Below are positions 18,364 through 28,671 of a stretch of DNA of 64,000 nucleotides, one piece after another (the stretch's first letter is position 1; every line of letters begins with the position of its first letter). This DNA comes from Pectobacterium peruviense (GTDB lineage Bacteria > Pseudomonadota > Gammaproteobacteria > Enterobacterales > Enterobacteriaceae). The DNA lies in NCBI RefSeq assembly GCF_002847345.1, contig NZ_LXFV01000019.1, forward strand, positions 48,289 through 112,288, given 5' to 3'. The notes beneath the pieces were generated by a model that was not told the origin of the DNA, made no database searches, and was given only the letters and a program-made list of their open reading frames with translations. The position numbers and the translations under genes were made by a program.

Positions 18364-18391
18364 ATTGTAGAATTTACAGACCGAGGTAACG

Positions 18392-19252
18392 ATGCAAGAT
18401 CTCATTTGTTATAAGAAGATGCCACAGTGGAACAGCCAGACGCTGCCTGCCGCGTTTCAGGAAAAGCACAACACGCAGGAAGGCACTTGGGCAAAACTGA
18501 CCGTATTGAAAGGGGAAATGACCTTTTCCATGCTGACCGAAGATGGCGATACGCTGGAGACGTTCCACTTCTCTGAGCAAAATCAGCCGCCGTTTGTGGA
18601 GCCGCAGGCGTGGCATCGCATCGTCTCGTTCTCTGACGATCTGGAATGTCAGCTTAGCTTTTTCTGTTCGGCGGAAGATTTCTACCATAAAAAATACGGC
18701 CTGACGCGAACCCATTCCGAAGTGATCAACGCAGTACAGCACATCAAACCGGGTAAAACGCTGGATTTAGGCTGCGGTGGCGGACGTAACTCGCTGTATC
18801 TGAACCTGCGCGGGTTTGACGTGACCGCCTGTGATAAACACGAGCAAAGCATTGATTCGCTGAATAACATCATCCAGAGCGAAGCGCTGGAAAACATTCG
18901 AGCGGGCGTTTACAACATCAATCTGGCTGAAATCAAAGAGCAGTACGACTTCATCCTGTCGACCGTCGTATTGATGTTCCTGGAACGCGACCGTATTCCG
19001 CACATCATCAGCAATATGCAAAACAGCACCGTTGACGGTGGCTATAACCTGATTATCGCAGCAATGTCGACGGAAGACTGTCCGTGCCCGATGCCCTTCT
19101 CGTTTACCTTTAAAGAAGACGAGTTGAAGAACTATTACACCGATTGGGAAATCCTTAAATACAACGAGGACATGGGCGAACTACACAAGACAGATGCGCA
19201 GGGTAATCGCATCAAGCTGCGTTTCGCTACGCTGTTGGCAAGAAAAATCTAA
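18392..19252 (+). CDS. tehB: TehB-like SAM-dependent methyltransferase, long form
   Basis: A 286-residue protein. The C-terminal part is a class I methyltransferase ([14 protein letters not shown], motif I) of the TehB tellurite-resistance family. The first 90 or so residues form a cupin-like domain ([22 protein letters not shown]), as in the long TehB of Haemophilus rather than the short E. coli form. Tellurite detoxification is the usual annotation; the physiological substrate is less certain. Ribosome site GAGG precedes the ATG. tehA is not adjacent. Confidence 0.88.
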   Translation: MQDLICYKKMPQWNSQTLPAAFQEKHNTQEGTWAKLTVLKGEMTFSMLTEDGDTLETFHFSEQNQPPFVEPQAWHRIVSFSDDLECQLSFFCSAEDFYHKKYGLTRTHSEVINAVQHIKPGKTLDLGCGGGRNSLYLNLRGFDVTACDKHEQSIDSLNNIIQSEALENIRAGVYNINLAEIKEQYDFILSTVVLMFLERDRIPHIISNMQNSTVDGGYNLIIAAMSTEDCPCPMPFSFTFKEDELKNYYTDWEILKYNEDMGELHKTDAQGNRIKLRFATLLARKI

Positions 19253-19320
19253 TCGCATCAGCCGTTAAAAAGCCTAATTCATTAAGAAATAGGTCGTTAA
19301 CAACCTGAACCATAAAATAG

Positions 19321-19346
19321 AAAAGGGCCGATTAATCGGCCCTTTT
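19321..19346. terminator. bidirectional terminator between tehB and ribB
   Basis: AAAAGGGCCGATT and its complement form a near-perfect palindrome with T-tracts on both strands, suited to both convergent genes. Confidence 0.85.
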
Positions 19347-19365
19347 GGTTCTCTATCTGCGTGAA

Positions 19366-20019
19366 TCAGCTCGCTTTGCGCTCTGCCGCTATGCGGTAAG
19401 CAACGAGATCTTCAATCGTCAGCACCGGCATGTCGTGCTGCTTGGCAAACGTGATCACTTCCGGCGCGTGCGCCATTGAGCCGTCATCGTTCGTCAGCTC
19501 ACACAGTACGCCAGACTGCTTCAGGCCCGCCAGCGTCATCAGATCGACTGTCGCTTCAGTGTGACCACCGCGCGTTAGTACACCACCCGGCTGAGCACGC
19601 AACGGGAATACATGACCAGGGCGATTCAGATCGCTCGGTCTAGCGTTATCCGCAATCGCAGCACGAATGGTGGTCAGACGATCGGCAGCGGAAACACCTG
19701 TCGTCACGCCTTCAGCGGCTTCGATCGTCACAGTGAACGCCGTTTGGTAATGGCTGGAGTTCTTCTCAACCATCATCGGCAATTCCAGTTGCTGGCGACG
19801 CTCTTCCGTCAGGCACAGGCACACAATGCCACTGCCGTGACGAATCGTCAGCGCCATTTGTTCAACGGTCATATTTTCAGCGGAAAAGATCATGTCACCT
19901 TCGTTTTCACGATCTTCATCATCCAGTACCAACACGCCGCGGCCATGACGCAATGCATCAAGTGCGCGTTCTACGCGTTCAGTAGGATTGCCAAATTCAG
20001 AAAGTAATGTCTGATTCAT
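19366..20019 (-). CDS. ribB: RibB, 3,4-dihydroxy-2-butanone 4-phosphate synthase
   Basis: A 217-residue riboflavin biosynthesis enzyme that makes the four-carbon unit of riboflavin from ribulose 5-phosphate. The acidic metal/substrate loop [11 protein letters not shown] is near the N-terminus and the conserved RHGSGIVC and [10 protein letters not shown] segments follow. I chose the ATG at 20019 to give the E. coli start (MNQTLL) and length. It is preceded by an FMN riboswitch, so FMN should repress it. Confidence 0.95.
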   Translation of the reverse strand: MNQTLLSEFGNPTERVERALDALRHGRGVLVLDDEDRENEGDMIFSAENMTVEQMALTIRHGSGIVCLCLTEERRQQLELPMMVEKNSSHYQTAFTVTIEAAEGVTTGVSAADRLTTIRAAIADNARPSDLNRPGHVFPLRAQPGGVLTRGGHTEATVDLMTLAGLKQSGVLCELTNDDGSMAHAPEVITFAKQHDMPVLTIEDLVAYRIAAERKAS

Positions 20020-20149
20020 GGTAAAAAACCTCAATGTTATTATGGGTTACCAGAATCAGGGCGAGCTTGAGGAGTAACCACTACTACTAGTTGCATAGCA
20101 ATGGTTAACAAAAATAACGCGAGCGAGCATAAAGCTCGACAGATACCGT

Positions 20150-20362
20150 TACTCTCTCCCATCCGGACTTTAACCGTCGGCCCCGGAATTACACCGGGTC
20201 TGCTGACCTCACGTTGTGAAATCGATAATAAAATCGGAAAACCAATCAATATCGAAAAACATAGCGTGAGCGCTCGCGGGCTTCCAGTACACAGAACCTT
20301 ATTCGTTCATATGTTCACTGGTTTACCGCCGGTGGGGAATTACACCCCGCCCTGAGAATAAG
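20150..20362 (-). promoter_or_regulatory. FMN riboswitch (RFN element) of ribB
   Basis: On the minus strand the conserved blocks appear in order: TTCTCAGGGCGGGGTG, AATTCCCCACCGGCGGTAAA, AGCCCGCGAGCG, GACCCGGTGTAATTCCGGGGCCGACGG and AAAGTCCGGATGGGAGAGAG. A long variable arm sits in the middle, which makes it about 210 nt, similar to the sroG region of E. coli. A GAGC hairpin followed by a T-rich stretch lies just downstream (about 20110-20140), a possible expression platform. Confidence 0.93.
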
Positions 20363-20549
20363 CGGGTTTACTATAACGCTAATACCTCGAGAGGGCAATT
20401 GATCCACGGCAGGAAATAGGGCAAAACGTATGCTGGATTACAGTAAAATTATGCTGAATATGTGCAAAGCAGATGTCGGATTTCGTTTATAGGCATTACA
20501 CTTGCTTTTGCTATAGTCATTACTTACATAACCTAATCAGGAAAGCGAC

Positions 20550-20843
20550 ATGATTGACCCAAAGAAGATTGAGCAAATCGCCCGTCAAGTGCATGAATCC
20601 ATGCCAAAAGGTATCCGGGAATTGGGTGATGATGTGGAGAAAAAGATTCGTCAGGTCTTGCAAGCACAGTTGACCCGACTGGATTTGGTGAACCGTGAAG
20701 AGTTCGATATTCAGACGCAAGTTCTGCTGCGCACGCGCGAGAAGGTTGCGCGCCTGGAACAACGCATGACCGACCTGGAAGCAAAATTGTCTGCGGAAGA
20801 AAAGCCAGCCGTAGTGCAGGAAGTCGCGCCGGAAAACGACTAA
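20550..20843 (+). CDS. ubiK: UbiK, ubiquinone biosynthesis accessory factor (YqiC)
   Basis: A 97-residue protein assisting UbiJ and the Ubi enzyme complex in aerobic ubiquinone synthesis. It has the expected acidic C-terminus and a predicted coiled coil ([19 protein letters not shown], about residues 61-80), with the family start [14 protein letters not shown]. It is divergent from ribB as in E. coli and convergent with yjeH. Confidence 0.92.
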   Translation: MIDPKKIEQIARQVHESMPKGIRELGDDVEKKIRQVLQAQLTRLDLVNREEFDIQTQVLLRTREKVARLEQRMTDLEAKLSAEEKPAVVQEVAPEND

Positions 20844-20858
20844 TCATCATCGCGATAC

Positions 20859-20879
20859 AACGCCCTGCTCAGGGCGTTG
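20859..20879. terminator. hairpin between ubiK and yjeH
   Basis: CAACGCCCTG-CTC-AGGGCGTTG: perfect 9-bp stem with a short loop but a poor T-tract. A weak or Rho-assisted terminator is plausible. Confidence 0.5.
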
Positions 20880-20913
20880 CTCGATTATCACCACAACAGC
20901 GACGATCGCCCGC

Positions 20914-22167
20914 TCAGTGGGAAATCAGTTCAACCGACTTGCGCGGCAGAAACAGCCATAACACGGCCAGCATAATTAACGCGTACAGCGATTTCCAGCC
21001 GATCATCAGCAACAGCGCACAACAAATCATGCCTCCTATTGCCGCCATCACTCTGGCGCGGCCTTTCAGCAAACGCCACCCTGCCAGCATACACAGCAGA
21101 TAGATCAGCACAAAGATGCCATTCGCGTACACAATCAGCATATCCAACGGCAGCCTGAGCCAATAAATTAACAGGCAGCACACCAGACAACAGGCAACAA
21201 CAATCGACAGCGCATTCACCGGCGCCTGCCCTGCGGACAGCTTCGCCAGCGCACTGCCTTTCGGTGCCTGCGACCAGACTAAACGGGCGAATCCCTGCGT
21301 GTAGATATTCACGCTGGCAAAACAGGCCAGATACCCAACAAAGCAGGCAATCCACAAGGCGTGCTGACCAAACAACTGCACGACGATCCCTGGCAGTGAC
21401 GCCGTTGCGGCAATCCCCTCCCCGTAAGCCTTAAAATGCAATACCGCTACCGTGCATCCCCAATAAACCGCGCCAGCAACCAGCATGCCGATGAGTAAAG
21501 CCCGTGGAAAATCTCGCTCCGGCACCCGAAATTCCGTCGCCATGTGAGCGAACGCTTCAAGACCAACGAAGCACCAGAACATCACAGCCAGCGCGCCGAA
21601 GGTGTTAGGCCATGACAGTTCACTCACCGACGGCCAAGGAATGTGCGCAGGCGCAATATCACCCTGCCACCAGATCGCGGCAACCAGCCCTACAACTAAC
21701 ATCGCGATGACGATCTGAATGTTAGCGCTGGACCCTGCACTGCGCAGGCCAAGCAGCCAGATACCACCTAACGTCAACAGTTGTACGCAGAGCAGCCCCA
21801 GATCGCTCCAGCCAAATGCCGCCTGCCAGAACCCCGCAGCAATCTGCAAAGCCGCAGGCAGGCCAAGAGGAATAACGGAAAGGAATAGCCAGCCGGTCAC
21901 ACGCGCCATGCGCGGCCCAAAGGCTAAATGAACAAAGTGTGCGGCACCGCCCGCATGAGGAAAACGTTGCCCCAGCGCAGCAAAGCCAATGGCGATAGGA
22001 AAAACAAACAGGATCAATATCGGCCATGCCCACAGACTGTCTTGCTGTGCCAATTGCGCGACCAGCGCAGGAACCGCAAACACCCCGGTCCCCAATAGCG
22101 AAGTAGAAAGCAGCCCAACGCCTTGAATCAGGCCAAGCTCTTGTTTTAATCCTTTTGCTTCACTCAC
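20914..22167 (-). CDS. yjeH: YjeH, methionine/branched-chain amino acid exporter
   Basis: A 417-residue APC-superfamily inner-membrane transporter with about 12 hydrophobic segments, following E. coli YjeH throughout (GLLSTSLLGTGVFAVPAL near the start; MFWCFVGLEAFAHMATEF in the middle). YjeH exports methionine and branched-chain amino acids. The start is GTG at 22167, with AAGGTGA upstream. A monocistronic unit between ubiK and zipA. Confidence 0.9.
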   Translation of the reverse strand: MSEAKGLKQELGLIQGVGLLSTSLLGTGVFAVPALVAQLAQQDSLWAWPILILFVFPIAIGFAALGQRFPHAGGAAHFVHLAFGPRMARVTGWLFLSVIPLGLPAALQIAAGFWQAAFGWSDLGLLCVQLLTLGGIWLLGLRSAGSSANIQIVIAMLVVGLVAAIWWQGDIAPAHIPWPSVSELSWPNTFGALAVMFWCFVGLEAFAHMATEFRVPERDFPRALLIGMLVAGAVYWGCTVAVLHFKAYGEGIAATASLPGIVVQLFGQHALWIACFVGYLACFASVNIYTQGFARLVWSQAPKGSALAKLSAGQAPVNALSIVVACCLVCCLLIYWLRLPLDMLIVYANGIFVLIYLLCMLAGWRLLKGRARVMAAIGGMICCALLLMIGWKSLYALIMLAVLWLFLPRKSVELISH

Positions 22168-22232
22168 AACGTTTCACCTTTTCCTGCTTTTCTACATCAA
22201 TGTCGGATCAAAGAATCACGGTCGGATCGAAG

Positions 22233-22263
22233 GATAAAAAAAAGCCTCCACTGACGGAGGCTT
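22233..22263 (-). terminator. Rho-independent terminator of zipA
   Basis: On the minus strand GCCTCC-GTCAGT-GGAGGC is followed by eight T. It lies downstream of zipA and upstream of yjeH. Confidence 0.88.
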
Positions 22264-22298
22264 CTCTCTCACCTACTGCTTTCACATACATTATGCTA

Positions 22299-23297
22299 TC
22301 AAGTGTTGGCCTTCAGCACATCGCGAATGCGAGCTTTGTAGGATTCAACCTTTTGCGGCGTCATCATACGACGCTCATCGTCCTGCACTACACCGCCAAC
22401 ATCGTCAGCGATACGCTGCGCAGACTGTAGCATCAGTTTAAAATTTTGGCTGGCGTCACCATAAGACGGCACCATCATGAAAATGGACACGCCGGGCGTC
22501 GAGAATTCAGACATTGTGTCCACATTAAACGAACCAGGTTTAACCATATTCGCCAAGCTGAACAACACCGGCCCTGCGCCAGCGGGGTTCACATGGCGAT
22601 GGAAAATATTCATTTCACCAAACTGGAAACCGGCCTGAAGCAGGCTTTGTAACAGCAGTTCACCACCGATGACACCGCCTTGATGTGCCACCACGTGCAG
22701 CACCAAAACGGCTTCTTTTGCCGCAGCAGGTTCAGCAGGTTGCTGAGGTGCAGGCTGTACTTTCTCATGTAGCGAATGCGCGACAGGCTGTTGTGGCGCA
22801 GATGGCGGAGCATCATATGCAAACGGTTCACGCGGGGCGTCAGGAATAGGGTTTTCTCTAGGGTCGACAGCAAGCGGATTGGCATCGCCACGCACCTGAG
22901 AACGCGGAGAATCTACTGGCGTCGCTTCGTCCAGTAACGGATCGTAAGAAGAGACGGGAGACAGATGTTCAAACGGCGATTTCGCCTCTGAACGAGCCTC
23001 TTCGCGCGCGTTGTAGTTATCAAACGAAGTGTTATCAAATGAGGAATGATCAACCGAAGCACTGCCAAATGAAGGTTCGCTCTGCTGCGGACGAGCACCT
23101 TTCACGCGAACTTCGCCAACGCCTTCATCCAGATCGTCAAGCGGCGTTTCATCGCGCGCTTTCTTTGCACGTTTAACCGGGCGGTCACGAAAAAGGGACG
23201 AACGCTCTTTACGGCTGGTCCACAAGCCGTGAAGTAAAAGCGCTATTATAGCGATAGCGCCAACAACGATTAATATCAGACGCAAGTCCTGCATCAT
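22299..23297 (-). CDS. zipA: ZipA, cell-division protein anchoring FtsZ
   Basis: A 332-residue essential division protein: N-terminal membrane anchor ([24 protein letters not shown]), charged segment, Pro/Gln-rich flexible linker (about residues 70-195) and a C-terminal FtsZ-binding domain ([30 protein letters not shown]). I chose the ATG at 23297 because it gives the conserved MMQDLR start. It is divergent from cysZ, as in E. coli. Confidence 0.95.
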   Translation of the reverse strand: MMQDLRLILIVVGAIAIIALLLHGLWTSRKERSSLFRDRPVKRAKKARDETPLDDLDEGVGEVRVKGARPQQSEPSFGSASVDHSSFDNTSFDNYNAREEARSEAKSPFEHLSPVSSYDPLLDEATPVDSPRSQVRGDANPLAVDPRENPIPDAPREPFAYDAPPSAPQQPVAHSLHEKVQPAPQQPAEPAAAKEAVLVLHVVAHQGGVIGGELLLQSLLQAGFQFGEMNIFHRHVNPAGAGPVLFSLANMVKPGSFNVDTMSEFSTPGVSIFMMVPSYGDASQNFKLMLQSAQRIADDVGGVVQDDERRMMTPQKVESYKARIRDVLKANT

Positions 23298-23500
23298 TGC
23301 TATCCCAATTTTTCCGACAATACATTGCCAACATGACAAATACTTATACTACTAACTCTATTTGCCTGAGTACACAAGTGCAAGCCTGCACGGTACTTTA
23401 TGACAATAAAGATAGGCATAACGCACTTTTTTGCTGTTTTTTCATCCAAATGCAGGCTAGCCAGCATAAGATCATCCCGATATGATGCCTTAACAAACAA

Positions 23501-24331
23501 ATGACTGAGTATATCGGCACCATGTTTCCAGAAAAACCATCGTCTTCCGAAAAACCGTCTTACAACAACACGCCAGACCAAACTCGCAGCGGCGTACACT
23601 ATTTTCTTGCCGGATGGCGCTTGATCTCACTGCCGGGCATCCGGCGTTTCGTTATTCTTCCTTTGCTCATGAACATCGTGCTGATGGGCGGCGCTTTTTG
23701 GTGGCTTTTCACTCAGCTGAATGCCTGGATTCCTCAGATCATGAGTCATATTCCAAGCTGGCTTCAATGGCTCAGCTACCTCATTTGGCCACTCGCCGTA
23801 CTCTCCATCTTGCTAGTATTCAGCTACCTATTCAGTACTATCGCCAATTTTATTGCCGCACCGTTTAACGGCTTGCTGGCGGAGCAGTTAGAAGCAAAAT
23901 TAACCGGCCAAACGCTGCCAGACAGCGGCATATTGGGTATCGCCAAAGACGTCCCTCGCATCATGAAGCGTGAGGTCCAAAAGCTGGCGTACTACCTGCC
24001 GCGCGCCATTGTGCTATTGCTTCTCTATTTCATTCCCGGCATCGGGCAAACTGTTGCTCCGGTTCTGTGGTTCCTATTCAGCGCGTGGATGTTGGCAATT
24101 CAGTACTGCGATTATCCTTTTGATAACCACAAAGTGGGCTTTGCCACGATGCGGCAGGCATTACGCCGCCACAAGGTCGCCAATATGCAGTTTGGCGCAT
24201 TGGTCAGCCTGTTTACGCTGGTACCTTTTTTGAATCTGGTCATCATGCCCGTCGCAGTCTGTGGCGCAACGCAGCTGTGGGTGGATCGTTATCGGAATCT
24301 ATCCGCAACGCTGCCGAAAAAAGCGCCATAA
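23501..24331 (+). CDS. cysZ: CysZ, sulfate transporter
   Basis: Inner-membrane sulfate importer that supplies cysteine synthesis, 276 residues if the first ATG is used; the ATG at 23522 is an alternative and neither has a strong ribosome site. Sequence follows E. coli CysZ after the first 30 residues ([46 protein letters not shown]). The N-terminal Ser/Pro-rich extension is longer than in E. coli. cysK follows 161 bp downstream behind a terminator. Confidence 0.92.
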   Translation: MTEYIGTMFPEKPSSSEKPSYNNTPDQTRSGVHYFLAGWRLISLPGIRRFVILPLLMNIVLMGGAFWWLFTQLNAWIPQIMSHIPSWLQWLSYLIWPLAVLSILLVFSYLFSTIANFIAAPFNGLLAEQLEAKLTGQTLPDSGILGIAKDVPRIMKREVQKLAYYLPRAIVLLLLYFIPGIGQTVAPVLWFLFSAWMLAIQYCDYPFDNHKVGFATMRQALRRHKVANMQFGALVSLFTLVPFLNLVIMPVAVCGATQLWVDRYRNLSATLPKKAP

Positions 24332-24341
24332 GAAACAATGT

Positions 24342-24370
24342 GCACTGGCTCACAGCGGCCAGTGCTTTCT
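24342..24370 (+). terminator. terminator after cysZ
   Basis: GCACTGGC-N8-GCCAGTGC followed by TTTCTATT; perfect 8-bp stem. Confidence 0.75.
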
Positions 24371-24492
24371 ATTGTAATGAAAAGATATTTCTTAAGAACA
24401 TAACGATATAGCAATTCTTTACTTCACTGAAAAGTGTGAACGGGTATTCTCTCTACGTTCGCAAAAATTTCATACAGTTATAAGGACAGGCT

Positions 24493-25461
24493 ATGAGCAA
24501 GATCTACGAAGACAATTCTTTCACAATCGGCCATACGCCGCTGGTTCGCCTGAACCGTATCGGCAACGGACGCATTCTGGCTAAAGTAGAATCCCGCAAC
24601 CCCAGCTTCAGCGTAAAATGCCGTATCGGTTCCAACCTGATTTGGGATGCAGAAAAGCGCGGCGTTCTCAAACCGGGTATCGAACTGGTTGAACCTACCA
24701 GCGGAAACACAGGGATTGCCCTGGCCTACGTCGCGGCGGCTCGCGGTTACAAACTCACGCTCACCATGCCTGAAACCATGAGTATCGAGCGTCGTAAGCT
24801 GCTGAAAGCGTTGGGTGCTAACCTGGTGCTGACCGAAGGCGCAAAAGGCATGAAAGGAGCTATCGCCAAAGCAGAAGAGATTGTCGCTAGCGATCCGAGC
24901 CGTTATCTGCTGTTGCAGCAGTTCAGCAACCCAGCTAACCCAGAGATCCACGAAAAAACCACTGGCCCTGAAATCTGGGAAGATACCGACGGTCAGGTTG
25001 ATGTCTTTATCTCTGGTGTCGGTACAGGCGGTACGCTGACTGGCGTGAGCCGCTATATCAAGAACACCAAAGGCAAAGCCATCATCAGCGTGGCGGTTGA
25101 ACCTACTGATTCACCAGTAATCACCCAAGCGCTAGCAGGCCAAGAATTAAAACCAGGCCCACACAAGATTCAGGGCATCGGCGCAGGTTTCATTCCCGGT
25201 AACCTGGATCTGGAACTGATTGACCGCGTAGAAAAAGTAACGAATGAAGAAGCGATCAGCACCGCACGCCGTTTGATGGAAGAAGAAGGCATTCTGGCTG
25301 GTATTTCTTCCGGTGCAGCCGTTGCCGCAGCGCTGAATTTGCTCAAAGAGAAAGAGTTCGACGGTAAAACTATCGTCGTAATTTTGCCTTCTTCCGGCGA
25401 ACGTTACCTCAGCACCGCACTCTTTGCCGACCTGTTCACCGAGCAGGAACTGCAACAATAG
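24493..25461 (+). CDS. cysK: CysK, cysteine synthase A
   Basis: PLP enzyme (O-acetylserine sulfhydrylase A) forming cysteine from O-acetylserine and sulfide, 322 residues. PLP-binding Lys42 lies in FSVKCRIG and the phosphate loop is GTGGTLTG. The substrate loop [10 protein letters not shown] is present. It carries its own terminator before the pts operon. The distinct paralogue cysM is at 34157-35038. Confidence 0.95.
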   Translation: MSKIYEDNSFTIGHTPLVRLNRIGNGRILAKVESRNPSFSVKCRIGSNLIWDAEKRGVLKPGIELVEPTSGNTGIALAYVAAARGYKLTLTMPETMSIERRKLLKALGANLVLTEGAKGMKGAIAKAEEIVASDPSRYLLLQQFSNPANPEIHEKTTGPEIWEDTDGQVDVFISGVGTGGTLTGVSRYIKNTKGKAIISVAVEPTDSPVITQALAGQELKPGPHKIQGIGAGFIPGNLDLELIDRVEKVTNEEAISTARRLMEEEGILAGISSGAAVAAALNLLKEKEFDGKTIVVILPSSGERYLSTALFADLFTEQELQQ

Positions 25462-25501
25462 TCCACTAGGTCATCCTCGGACAATAAGTAACCAATGTGT
25501 T

Positions 25502-25529
25502 AAAAAAGCACCTATTTAGGTGCTTTTTT
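25502..25529 (+). terminator. terminator after cysK
   Basis: AAAAAAGCACCT-ATTT-AGGTGCTTTTTT, a strong palindromic hairpin with T-tract. Confidence 0.92.
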
Positions 25530-25915
25530 GTGGCACACTTCAAACTTTCCACCACATACAGATTGCTTTTCTGCATCAGGTTTAGTATTTAACCGAACAA
25601 TTATTTTGATGCGTGAAATTAATATCCGACAAAGACCACGCCCCATCACATTGTTTTGTCCTGCGTACGACGGTTTGTTTCCTGCGCACGATAGCCCACA
25701 TCGCCGTTTTGCGACTGAGGTTAAGATAATGGGTGGCGGAATCTGCGGTGTTTGATGGTATTTTATTCAGGAAATACGTTTGACGGTTTTCTTGTCGCAT
25801 CGTGGCCTGCCCCTGTAACATAAATCAGGAGCTAACCAAACAGGCTAAAGTTCAGTGAATCAGCTAAACTTTAGTTCCACAACATTAATCTAATCCATAA
25901 GTTGGGGAAAAAAGC
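25530..25915 (+). promoter_or_regulatory. pts operon promoter region
   Basis: 386 bp with no supported gene. It resembles the E. coli ptsHI upstream region: TGTGGCACACTTCAAACTTTC at its start, an Mlc-type site at 25599-25623, and CTTTAGTTCCACAAC with AAGTTGGGGAAA just before ptsH. CRP and Mlc control, with multiple promoters, is therefore likely. A 75-codon open frame here lacks support. Confidence 0.7.
25599..25623. promoter_or_regulatory. Mlc operator-like site
   Basis: TTATTTTGATGCGTGAAATT differs at one base from the Mlc operator of the E. coli ptsH P0 promoter as I recall it. Mlc relieves repression when PTS glucose uptake is active. Confidence 0.75.
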
Positions 25916-26173
25916 ATGTTCCAGCAAGAAGTGACTATCACCGCACCGAATGGCCTGCACACTCGTCCCGCTGCTCAGTTCGTCAAAGAAGCTAAAGGCT
26001 TCACATCAGACATCACCGTGACGTCCAACGGCAAGAGCGCTAGCGCCAAGAGCCTGTTCAAATTACAAACACTCGGCTTAACACAAGGAACTGTGGTTAC
26101 TATCGCTGCGGAAGGCGAAGACGAACAAAAAGCGGTTGAACACCTGGTCAAGCTGATGGCTGAGCTCGAGTAA
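25916..26173 (+). CDS. ptsH: HPr phosphocarrier of the PTS
   Basis: An 85-residue phosphocarrier taking phosphate from enzyme I onto His15 ([11 protein letters not shown]) and passing it to sugar-specific EIIA domains. Ser46 is also present ([10 protein letters not shown]). First gene of the pts operon; ptsI follows after 45 bp. Confidence 0.97.
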   Translation: MFQQEVTITAPNGLHTRPAAQFVKEAKGFTSDITVTSNGKSASAKSLFKLQTLGLTQGTVVTIAAEGEDEQKAVEHLVKLMAELE

Positions 26174-26218
26174 CCGACGAGTTTTTTAGTGAACACCAGA
26201 ATCGAGTAAGGTAGGGTT

Positions 26219-27946
26219 ATGATTTCAGGCATATTAGTATCACCGGGTATTGCTTTTGGTAAGGCACTGTTACTGAAAGAAGATGAAATTCTCATCAACC
26301 GGAAAAAAATCTCTGCGGATCAGGTAGAGCAGGAAATTGAACGTTTTCTGACTGGCCGTTCCAAAGCATCCGCACAGTTGGAAGCTATCAAGAAGAAAGC
26401 GGGCGAAACGCTGGGCGCAGAGAAAGAAGCCATCTTTGAAGGGCACATCATGCTGCTTGAAGATGAAGAGTTCGAGCAGGAAATCATAGCCCTGATTAAA
26501 GATGAACATGCTTCCGCCGACGCTGCTGCGTTTTCCGTTATTGAAAATCAGGCCAAAGCACTGGAAGAGCTTGATGATGAATATCTGAAAGAACGCGCTG
26601 CGGACATGCGTGATATTGGGAAGCGTTTGCTACGCAACATTCTCAATATGACCATCGTCGATCTGGGCGATATTCAGGATGAAGTCATTCTGGTCGCAAC
26701 GGACCTGACACCGTCAGAAACCGCGCAGTTGAATCTGGACAAAGTGCTGGGCTTCATTACCGATATCGGTGGCCGCACGTCCCACACCTCCATTATGGCC
26801 CGTTCTCTGGAACTGCCTGCGATCGTCGGCACGACCGATGTGACCCGTCAGGTCAAAAACGGCGACTATCTGATTCTGGATGCGGTAAACAACAAGATTT
26901 ACCAGAATCCGACTGCGGATAAAATTGAAGAATTAAAAGCTGTTCAGCAGCAATACCACGCTGAAAAGTATGAGCTGGCCAAGCTCAAAGATCTGCCAGC
27001 CATCACGCTGGACGGTCATCAGGTTGAAGTCTGTGCCAACATCGGTACCGTGCGTGATGTCGCAGGTGCAGAACGTAACGGCGCAGAAGGTGTCGGCCTG
27101 TATCGTACCGAATTCCTGTTCATGGATCGTGACTCACTGCCAACCGAAGAAGAGCAGTTCCAAGCGTATAAGGCCGTTGCCGAAGCCGTTGGCGCTCAGG
27201 CCGTTATCGTCCGTACCATGGATATCGGCGGCGACAAAGACCTGCCTTACATGAACCTGCCGAAGGAAGAGAACCCGTTCCTTGGCTGGCGTGCCATCCG
27301 TATCTGTCTGGATCGTAAAGAAATCCTGCACGCACAGCTGCGTGCTATTCTGCGCGCGTCCAAATTTGGCAAACTGCGTATCATGTTCCCGATGATCATC
27401 TCCGTGGAAGAAGTACGTGAGCTGAAAGCCGAACTGGAGATGCTAAAAGCGCAGCTGAGAGAAGAAGGTAAAGCCTTCGACGAAAGCATTGAAGTCGGCG
27501 TTATGGTTGAAACACCTGCCGCCGCTGCTATCGCGCCACATTTAGCCAAAGAAGTCGACTTCTTTAGTATTGGGACAAATGACTTAACCCAGTATACTCT
27601 GGCAGTTGATCGCGGTAATGAGCTGATTTCTCATCTCTATAATCCGATGTCCCCAGCCGTTCTGACGCTGATTAAGCAAGTCATCGACGCATCTCACGCC
27701 GAAGGCAAATGGACAGGGATGTGCGGTGAGCTCGCCGGTGACGAACGTGCTACACTACTGTTATTGGGAATGGGTCTGGACGAATTCAGCATGAGTGCGA
27801 TCTCTATCCCGAGCATCAAGAAAATCATCCGTAATGCGAATTACGAAGATGCGAAGGCGCTGGCGGAGCAAGCATTAGCTCAACCGACAGCACAAGAGTT
27901 AAGCAATCTGGTGAGCCGCTTCATTAAAGAAAAAACGCTCTGCTGA
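26219..27946 (+). CDS. ptsI: PTS enzyme I
   Basis: A 575-residue cytoplasmic phosphotransferase that autophosphorylates from PEP on His189 ([13 protein letters not shown]) and donates to HPr. The C-terminal PEP-binding barrel shows [15 protein letters not shown] and the [10 protein letters not shown] segment. Full E. coli length. crr follows 149 bp downstream, probably also read from its own promoter. Confidence 0.97.
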   Translation: MISGILVSPGIAFGKALLLKEDEILINRKKISADQVEQEIERFLTGRSKASAQLEAIKKKAGETLGAEKEAIFEGHIMLLEDEEFEQEIIALIKDEHASADAAAFSVIENQAKALEELDDEYLKERAADMRDIGKRLLRNILNMTIVDLGDIQDEVILVATDLTPSETAQLNLDKVLGFITDIGGRTSHTSIMARSLELPAIVGTTDVTRQVKNGDYLILDAVNNKIYQNPTADKIEELKAVQQQYHAEKYELAKLKDLPAITLDGHQVEVCANIGTVRDVAGAERNGAEGVGLYRTEFLFMDRDSLPTEEEQFQAYKAVAEAVGAQAVIVRTMDIGGDKDLPYMNLPKEENPFLGWRAIRICLDRKEILHAQLRAILRASKFGKLRIMFPMIISVEEVRELKAELEMLKAQLREEGKAFDESIEVGVMVETPAAAAIAPHLAKEVDFFSIGTNDLTQYTLAVDRGNELISHLYNPMSPAVLTLIKQVIDASHAEGKWTGMCGELAGDERATLLLLGMGLDEFSMSAISIPSIKKIIRNANYEDAKALAEQALAQPTAQELSNLVSRFIKEKTLC

Positions 27947-28095
27947 TTCTGCTTTACCTAATAGGTTTCAAGGTGGCAATCAGCACCCCCGACAGGCGAT
28001 ACCATCGCAGTCGGGGTAGCGAAGAAAGCTAATGCCACACCGACTTGAAAGATTAGGGTATACGCTGGCCCAATATTAATACTTAGGAGAGAATC

Positions 28096-28605
28096 ATGGG
28101 TTTGTTCGATAAATTGAAATCTCTGGTTTCTGACGATAAAAAAGACACTGGCAGCATCGAAATCATTGCCCCGCTGTCTGGTGAAATCGTCAATATTGAA
28201 GATGTTCCTGATGTCGTGTTTGCAGAGAAAATCGTCGGCGACGGCATTGCCATCAAACCAACTGGCAACAAGATGGTCGCACCGGTAGACGGCACCATCG
28301 GTAAAATCTTTGAAACCAACCATGCGTTTTCCATCGAGTCTGACAGCGGCATTGAGCTGTTTGTGCACTTTGGTATCGATACCGTTGAACTGAAAGGCGA
28401 AGGCTTCAAGCGTATCGCCGAAGAAGGCCAACGCGTGAAGAAAGGCGATGTCGTTATCGAGTTTGACCTGGCTCTGCTAGAAGAAAAAGCGAAGTCTACC
28501 CTGACACCAGTGGTTATTTCCAACATGGATGAAATCAAGGAATTGACCAAACTGAGTGGTACGGTTGTTGTCGGTGAAACGCCGGTTATCCGTATCAAAA
28601 AGTAA
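28096..28605 (+). CDS. crr: EIIA-Glc (Crr)
   Basis: A 169-residue glucose-specific EIIA and global regulator of adenylate cyclase and inducer exclusion. Phospho-accepting His91 lies in LFVHFGIDT, with the partner His76 in TNHAFS. Last gene of the ptsHI-crr operon; a strong terminator follows. Confidence 0.97.
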   Translation: MGLFDKLKSLVSDDKKDTGSIEIIAPLSGEIVNIEDVPDVVFAEKIVGDGIAIKPTGNKMVAPVDGTIGKIFETNHAFSIESDSGIELFVHFGIDTVELKGEGFKRIAEEGQRVKKGDVVIEFDLALLEEKAKSTLTPVVISNMDEIKELTKLSGTVVVGETPVIRIKK

Positions 28606-28640
28606 GCCGCCACTCTACGGATGGTTTACTACGTTTGCAC

Positions 28641-28668
28641 GAAACGGCACCAGGATGGTGCCGTTTTC
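28641..28668. terminator. terminator after crr
   Basis: CGGCACCA-GGA-TGGTGCCG followed by TTTTCGTTT; also lies behind the convergent sensor-kinase gene. Confidence 0.85.
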
Positions 28669-28671
28669 GTT

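Noticed and set aside
25528..25755. 75-codon open frame upstream of ptsH
   Set aside because: It coincides with the conserved pts regulatory region including the Mlc-like site.
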